A program made the position numbers and the translations under genes. DNA of 64,000 nt from Bog-473 sp963791455 (GTDB lineage: Bacteria > Actinomycetota > Acidimicrobiia > Acidimicrobiales > RAAP-2), in NCBI GenBank assembly GCA_963791455.1, contig CAWBSM010000002.1, positions 1,364,001 through 1,428,000 of the forward strand, given 5' to 3'. This document shows, piece by piece, positions 60,554-64,000 of this stretch (positions are counted from its first letter, which is position 1; each line of letters opens with the position of its first letter). A model generated the notes under the pieces. The model was given only the letters and a program-made list of their open reading frames with translations. It was not told the origin of the DNA and did not search any database.

Positions 60554-61759
60554 TCAGGCGGCAAAGGGTAGCTTCATCACCTCCGCGAGGTTGCCGCCCA
60601 TCACCCGGGCGATGTCCTCGTGCGGAAGGCCGGCGAGCTCGTCGACATAGGAGAGAGGGTTGGACATCCCCTCGATATGGGGGTAGTCGGAACCGAAGAC
60701 GACGCGGTCCACTCCCACCAGCTCGATCAGGCCACGCGGGTCCTCTTCGTGGAAGGGATGGATCCAGACATTGCGCTTGAACACCATCAGCGGGTCCTCG
60801 GCCCACTGCGACGGGTTCTTGGCATAGGACTGCTGGAGGGCGCCGACGAGCGGCCGCACCCACGCGGCGCCGTTCTCGACCGGCAGGATCCGCAGCGTCG
60901 GGAATCGGGTCAGGAGCCCGTGCCCGAGCAACGAGGCCACCGTGTCGAAGATCCCTCGCCCCTGTGTGTGCATGATGTCGAGGAACGGCGAGAACCCCCC
61001 GGCGAAGGGGAGGAGCTCGCCCTCGGCGTGTCCTTCCCAGAGGTTGTAGTACCGGGTGAGCCCGTCGTCGGAGGCGTGCATGCCCACGGTGACGTCCAAT
61101 TCGCTGACCCGCTGCCAGAAGGGGTCGAACTCGGGCAGGGCGAACGACCGGTAGCCCTCGTAGCCGGGAACGGGTGCGGGACGGATGAGGATGAGCTTGG
61201 CGCCCCGCTCGGCCACCCATTCGAGCTCCTTGATGGCTTCGGCCACGATCGGAAGTGTGATGACCGGCGACGCGAAGATGCGGCCCTCGTAGTTGAAGGT
61301 CCAGTGCTCATGCATCCACTGGTTGAGCGCATGGACGACGACGTGGGTGGCCTTCGGGTCCATGTACAGCCGCTCTTCCAACAGGCTCGCCAGCGTCGGC
61401 CACATGAGGGCACGATCGAGGCCGAGCTCGTCCATGAGGGCGAGGCGGGGCTCCGGCGAGAAGAAGGCCTCGGGTGACCGGATGGGCTGGCCGATCATCT
61501 CGCGGCGGGACTTCCCCTCGGGGTTGCCATGCTTGAAGAACTCCTCGGACGCCCCCGGCCGGCCCACCACCTCGAAGGTCGGGTTCGGGATGTACTCGGA
61601 GATGACGTTGCGCACCGCAATCTTGGTCCGCCCGTTGACCTGGACGTACTTGATCAGACCGTCGTACTCCTTCGGAAGGAACTTGGTGAAGGCGTCCGTC
61701 GTCTCGTACATGTGGTTGTCCGCGTCAAAGACCGGAAAGTCGACCATTGTCCTGGGCAT
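60554..61759 (-). CDS. Amidohydrolase family 2 protein
   Basis: A 401-residue TIM-barrel enzyme starting FPVFDADNHMYET, with GMHASDDGLTRY in the middle and FGSDYPHIEG near the end. A close paralogue of 33896-35098 throughout. ATG at 61759 has GGAGGT nearby. Palindrome site G lies 109 nt upstream. With the downstream hydrolase (59147) it forms an operon. Confidence 0.88.
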   Translation of the reverse strand: MPRTMVDFPVFDADNHMYETTDAFTKFLPKEYDGLIKYVQVNGRTKIAVRNVISEYIPNPTFEVVGRPGASEEFFKHGNPEGKSRREMIGQPIRSPEAFFSPEPRLALMDELGLDRALMWPTLASLLEERLYMDPKATHVVVHALNQWMHEHWTFNYEGRIFASPVITLPIVAEAIKELEWVAERGAKLILIRPAPVPGYEGYRSFALPEFDPFWQRVSELDVTVGMHASDDGLTRYYNLWEGHAEGELLPFAGGFSPFLDIMHTQGRGIFDTVASLLGHGLLTRFPTLRILPVENGAAWVRPLVGALQQSYAKNPSQWAEDPLMVFKRNVWIHPFHEEDPRGLIELVGVDRVVFGSDYPHIEGMSNPLSYVDELAGLPHEDIARVMGGNLAEVMKLPFAA

Positions 61760-61867
61760 GGGTACCTCCATCTGTTCGAATCCCTCCAGGCGGTGAGCCG
61801 CTGTCACCAAGGCGCACCACGCGCGACTCCCCAATCCCTGGCCGCCTTGCAACAATACCTTATTATC

Positions 61868-61887
61868 GACTTTGACGTCAATATTAT
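61868..61887. promoter_or_regulatory. Regulon palindrome, site G
   Basis: CGACTTTGACGTCAATATTA. The inner TTGACGTCAA is perfectly symmetric. It lies upstream of the amidohydrolase at 60554-61759, after the end of the CMD-family gene. The surrounding 61855-61890 is AT-rich compared with the rest of the window. Confidence 0.65.
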
Positions 61888-61911
61888 GATCCGGGGCGTG
61901 CCGGACCCTGT

Positions 61912-62478
61912 TCAGAGAGTCCCTCGATCCCGCAGGTCGTCGTCGAGCTCGACGTCAAACGTGCGCAGCGCCATGGCCAGGAGGTCGTAGGCACCGACGG
62001 TGAACACGACGTCCATGAGCTGTCGGGTGTCGAGCGCCGCGGTCAAGGTCGCCCAGGTCGAATCGTCGATGCGCGCGCGCTGCACCAGTTCGTCGGCGGC
62101 GCGCAGAAGAGCGGCCTCGACGGGTGACCAGCCGTTGGCCGTGGGTCCGGACCTCACCCCCTCCACCTCCGTGCCGCTGATGCCGGCGTCACCCGCCGAC
62201 TCGGCGTGCTGCTCCCACAGGTAGGCGGAGTCACGGAGGACGGCAACGCGAAGCACGAGCAGCTCGCGCTGGCGGGCCGTGATCGTCGAGGCGTACAGGA
62301 GATGACCAATGAGATGGTTGTAGGCGCCGGTGAGTGGCGGGTGGTGGGCCTGGAGACCGAGCAGGTTCAGGGCCTTGGGCCGCGACGGGTCCCGGGGGCT
62401 CGGAGGTTCGAGTGGTGCGAGCGCGTCGCGCATCTCACGCGGCCACTGGCCAGGCGGGATCGGATCGATCCGGCACAC
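61912..62478 (-). CDS. Carboxymuconolactone decarboxylase family protein
   Basis: A 188-residue CMD-fold protein with TARQRELLVLRVAVLRDSAY and LWEQHAESAGDAGI. The GTG at 62478 (VCRIDPIPPGQWP) is preferred since family members begin this way and it follows the SDR stop by two bases; a GTG at 62496 would overlap the SDR end. No CxxC pair. Paralogue of 14258-14842. Last gene of the SnoaL-SDR-CMD operon. Confidence 0.85.
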   Translation of the reverse strand: MCRIDPIPPGQWPREMRDALAPLEPPSPRDPSRPKALNLLGLQAHHPPLTGAYNHLIGHLLYASTITARQRELLVLRVAVLRDSAYLWEQHAESAGDAGISGTEVEGVRSGPTANGWSPVEAALLRAADELVQRARIDDSTWATLTAALDTRQLMDVVFTVGAYDLLAMALRTFDVELDDDLRDRGTL

Positions 62479-62479
62479 G

Positions 62480-63268
62480 TCAGGTGTTACGCCCACCGTT
62501 GACGCCGAACACCTGACCAGTGACGTACGACGCCTCCTCGCTCACGAGGAACGCGGCCACGGCGGCCACGTCTTCGGGCCGGCCGATGCGGCGGACCGGG
62601 GTGCGCCCGGCGTGCTCGTCGACTCCGCCGCCGAGGAGACCCTTCGACTCCTGGGCACGCAACATCGGCGTGTCGATGAACCCGGGTGGGATCGTGTTGA
62701 CGGTGATGCCCTTCGGGCCGAACTCGAGGGCGAGTGCCTTGGTGAGCCCGATGACGCCGGCCTTCGAGGACACGTAGGCCGCCATGAAAGGCTGGCCGCC
62801 TTGGGCGCTCGACGAGGAGATGTTGACGATGCGACCCCAGCCGGCCTCGAGCATGTGCGGCAGCACGACCTGGCAGCAGTGGTAGGTGCCGGTGAGGTTG
62901 ATGTCGAACACCCGCTGCCAGGTCTCGGGGTCGATCTTCAGAAACGGACCGAAGAGATGGAGCCCGGCGTTGTTCACGAGGACGGTGGGAGCGCCCAGGT
63001 GGTGGGCCACCTCGGCGATGGCAGCCTCGACGCGCGTCCGGTCGGTAACGTCGGCCTCGACGCCCATCGCCGTTCCGCCGCCGGCGGTGATCTTCGCGGC
63101 GGCCTCCTCTGCCGACGGGGCGTCGCGGTCGAGGACGGCCACGGCGGCGCCATCCGCGGCCAGGCGTTCGCTGATGGCCAGTCCGATGCCGGAACCGCCA
63201 CCGGTGACCACGGCGACCTTGCCGCGCGGGCGGGACGGCGTCCTCGATTCGTTCATCCGGTCGCTCAC
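62480..63268 (-). CDS. Short-chain dehydrogenase/reductase
   Basis: A 262-residue classical SDR with VVTGGGSGIGLA, NNAG in VLVNNAGLHLFG, SSSS near the catalytic Ser, and AAYVSSKAGV (YxxxK). GTG at 63268 overlaps the SnoaL-like gene stop (GTGA); an ATG at 63256 (MNESRTP) is an alternative. Middle gene of the operon. Confidence 0.9.
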   Translation of the reverse strand: MSDRMNESRTPSRPRGKVAVVTGGGSGIGLAISERLAADGAAVAVLDRDAPSAEEAAAKITAGGGTAMGVEADVTDRTRVEAAIAEVAHHLGAPTVLVNNAGLHLFGPFLKIDPETWQRVFDINLTGTYHCCQVVLPHMLEAGWGRIVNISSSSAQGGQPFMAAYVSSKAGVIGLTKALALEFGPKGITVNTIPPGFIDTPMLRAQESKGLLGGGVDEHAGRTPVRRIGRPEDVAAVAAFLVSEEASYVTGQVFGVNGGRNT

Positions 63269-63690
63269 TCCGTCACGAACTCCGCGGTCCGACGGTGGAA
63301 GCGCCACTTGCCGTCGGCCTGGTGGAGGACATCGTGATAGCGCCCGACGAGCTGGATCGACCAGCCTCCCTCGCCCTTGAGGAGGAAGATCACGTCACTA
63401 CTGGCGCGTGCTTCGTCCTCGCTCCAGTCGGTGACGTGGGTGTTGACGACGAGGTGGCGTTGGGGCCGCCTCGGCTTCCACGTGGTGAAGGCCTCGCGGA
63501 GGGCGGCGTGACCCTGGTGGGTGCCCATGCCCGGGATCTCGATGGCACCGTCGGCGCAGAAGGTGGCAACGACGTCGTCGCACCGACCGTCGTCAAGCGC
63601 GTGGGCGTAGGCGGCCATGGTGGCACGGATGCTCTCGACGACGTGGGCGTAGTTCACTGGTGGGCTCAATGAGAACGTCGATTCGTTCAA
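63265..63690 (-). CDS. SnoaL-like NTF2-fold protein
   Basis: A 141-residue cone-fold protein. Typical segments are AYAHALDDGRCDDVVATFCA, GIEIPG-like AIEIPGMGTHQGHAALREAF and GRYHDVLHQADGKWRFHRRT. Such proteins are small isomerases, hydratases or binding proteins. TTG at 63690 (MNESTF) is chosen; GTG at 63657 is another option, and the longest frame (to 63816) would run through the operator at 63754-63769, so it is unlikely. Confidence 0.78.
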   Translation of the reverse strand: MNESTFSLSPPVNYAHVVESIRATMAAYAHALDDGRCDDVVATFCADGAIEIPGMGTHQGHAALREAFTTWKPRRPQRHLVVNTHVTDWSEDEARASSDVIFLLKGEGGWSIQLVGRYHDVLHQADGKWRFHRRTAEFVTE

Positions 63691-63753
63691 ACCCTGGGCC
63701 TCGAGCTCGTTGATGTCGGGGGTGTCACAATCGCCCTTCCCTGCGTCCGAGTA

Positions 63754-63769
63754 TACTAACCGGTCGGTA
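63754..63769. promoter_or_regulatory. TetR-type operator in a divergent promoter
   Basis: TACTAACCGGTCGGTA, with TAC..ACCGGT..GTA symmetric. It sits between the SnoaL-SDR-CMD operon (minus) and the monooxygenase gene (plus). Two positions differ from the site at 28918-28933. The regulator gene is not in the window or is one of the two TetR genes. Confidence 0.6.
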
Positions 63770-63840
63770 CAAACACCCAGACGGCCCTCCGAGCGGGGTT
63801 GAGCCACGGATGGCACGGTAACCCAGCAGTTCGCGGCCTT

Positions 63841-64000
63841 ATGACGAAACCTCTCGAACCCGCACCTGACGAGAGTCCGCGCCAGCTCACGAGCGACATG
63901 CTGGTCGTCGGCGCAGGCGTCTCCGGCATCTACCAGTTGTATCGCGCCCGCGAGGTGGGCTTCTCCGCACAGCTGGTCGAGGCGGGTGACGGCGTCGGGG
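63841..64000 (+). CDS. Flavin monooxygenase, Baeyer-Villiger type (start only)
   Basis: The first 53 residues before the window ends. After MTKPLEPAPDESPRQLTSDM comes LVVGAGVSGIYQLYRARE and VEAGDGVG. This GxGxxG with IYQLYRAREVGF is the FAD-binding start of cyclohexanone-type Baeyer-Villiger monooxygenases, which turn ketones into esters or lactones. ATG at 63841 without a clear ribosome-binding site; it is divergent from the SnoaL operon across the TACTAACCGGTCGGTA site. The rest is beyond the window. Confidence 0.8.
   Translation, partial: MTKPLEPAPDESPRQLTSDMLVVGAGVSGIYQLYRAREVGFSAQLVEAGDGVG

Noticed and set aside
60195..61220. A 341-codon minus-strand open frame
   Set aside because: Overlaps two well-supported genes in another frame and is Arg/Pro/Gly-rich without motifs.
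1..64000. Steroid-catabolism regulator sites of the KstR type (TnnAACnnGTTnnA) and a mobile element or integrase that would explain the gene mix
   Set aside because: No clear KstR-type site was seen at the promoters, no ring-degradation genes such as kshA or kstD were found, and no transposase, integrase or flanking repeats were recognised.

Overview
The window is a very GC-rich stretch, tightly packed with catabolic genes in short overlapping operons. Start codons include many GTG and some TTG, and gene borders are often ATGA or GTGA. The gene families (TesB-like thioesterases, two-subunit acyl-CoA dehydrogenases, family III CoA-transferases, SCP-x/Ltp2-type aldolase, DUF427, TIM-barrel amidohydrolases, TetR regulators) suggest a soil or aquatic actinobacterium, possibly of the Acidimicrobiia or a mycobacterium-like lineage. 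The genus cannot be fixed from the sequence. No rRNA, tRNA, CRISPR, phage, integrase or transposase gene was found.

Layout. (1) 0-11.4 kb holds two acyl-CoA activation and beta-oxidation operons: ligase, two-subunit ACAD, crotonase, sulfatase and CoA-transferase on the minus strand; a divergent ACAD; then a ligase/CoA-transferase pair. (2) 11.4-12.4 kb is a gene graveyard with decayed P450, SDR and DapB-like genes. (3) 12.4-15.8 kb holds an FMN reductase, a DapB-like oxidoreductase, a CMD-family protein and a zinc alcohol dehydrogenase. (4) 15.8-24.7 kb mixes glycoside hydrolases (GH3, GH1, remnants of GH78 and a second GH1) with an amidohydrolase and a split B12-dependent acyl-CoA mutase under a MarR regulator. 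(5) 24.7-27.5 kb holds an SDR, a DUF427-thioesterase fusion and a tandem DUF427 protein. (6) 27.5-48.3 kb holds a branched-chain-amino-acid-type ABC importer with fused LivH-LivM, crotonase, two amidohydrolases, a methylmalonate-semialdehyde dehydrogenase, a fused DUF35-Ltp2-like aldolase with a TetR, and a six-gene operon (aldehyde dehydrogenase, P450, amidohydrolase, ACAD pair, hydrolase). (7) 48.3-64 kb holds a thioesterase, esterase, SDRs, a TetR divergent from an ACAD/phosphotransferase pair, a quinone-oxidoreductase-like MDR, a CoA-transferase, a flavin monooxygenase, hydrolases, another amidohydrolase, and the start of a Baeyer-Villiger-type monooxygenase cut by the window end.

How it may work. 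The set reads as uptake and oxidative, CoA-dependent breakdown of one or more branched or cyclic lipophilic acids (terpenoid-, steroid- or lactone-like; the substrate is not determinable here). Monooxygenases and P450 would open or oxidise the compound. Ligases and CoA-transferases would activate it, and ACADs, crotonases and the aldolase would shorten it. The semialdehyde dehydrogenase and the B12 mutase would handle C3/C4 products.

The most notable non-coding signal is a 20-bp palindrome, consensus TRAYATYGACGTCRATRTYA. It occurs at seven promoter regions between 32.6 and 61.9 kb and appears to tie these operons into one regulon, probably under a TetR-type repressor. Other repeated operator-like palindromes are a LacI-type TGCAAAGCTTTGCA (two copies), a TACYRACCGKTCGGTA type (two copies), a MarR-type site, and an ATTCTG/CAGAAT cluster at the second TetR gene.
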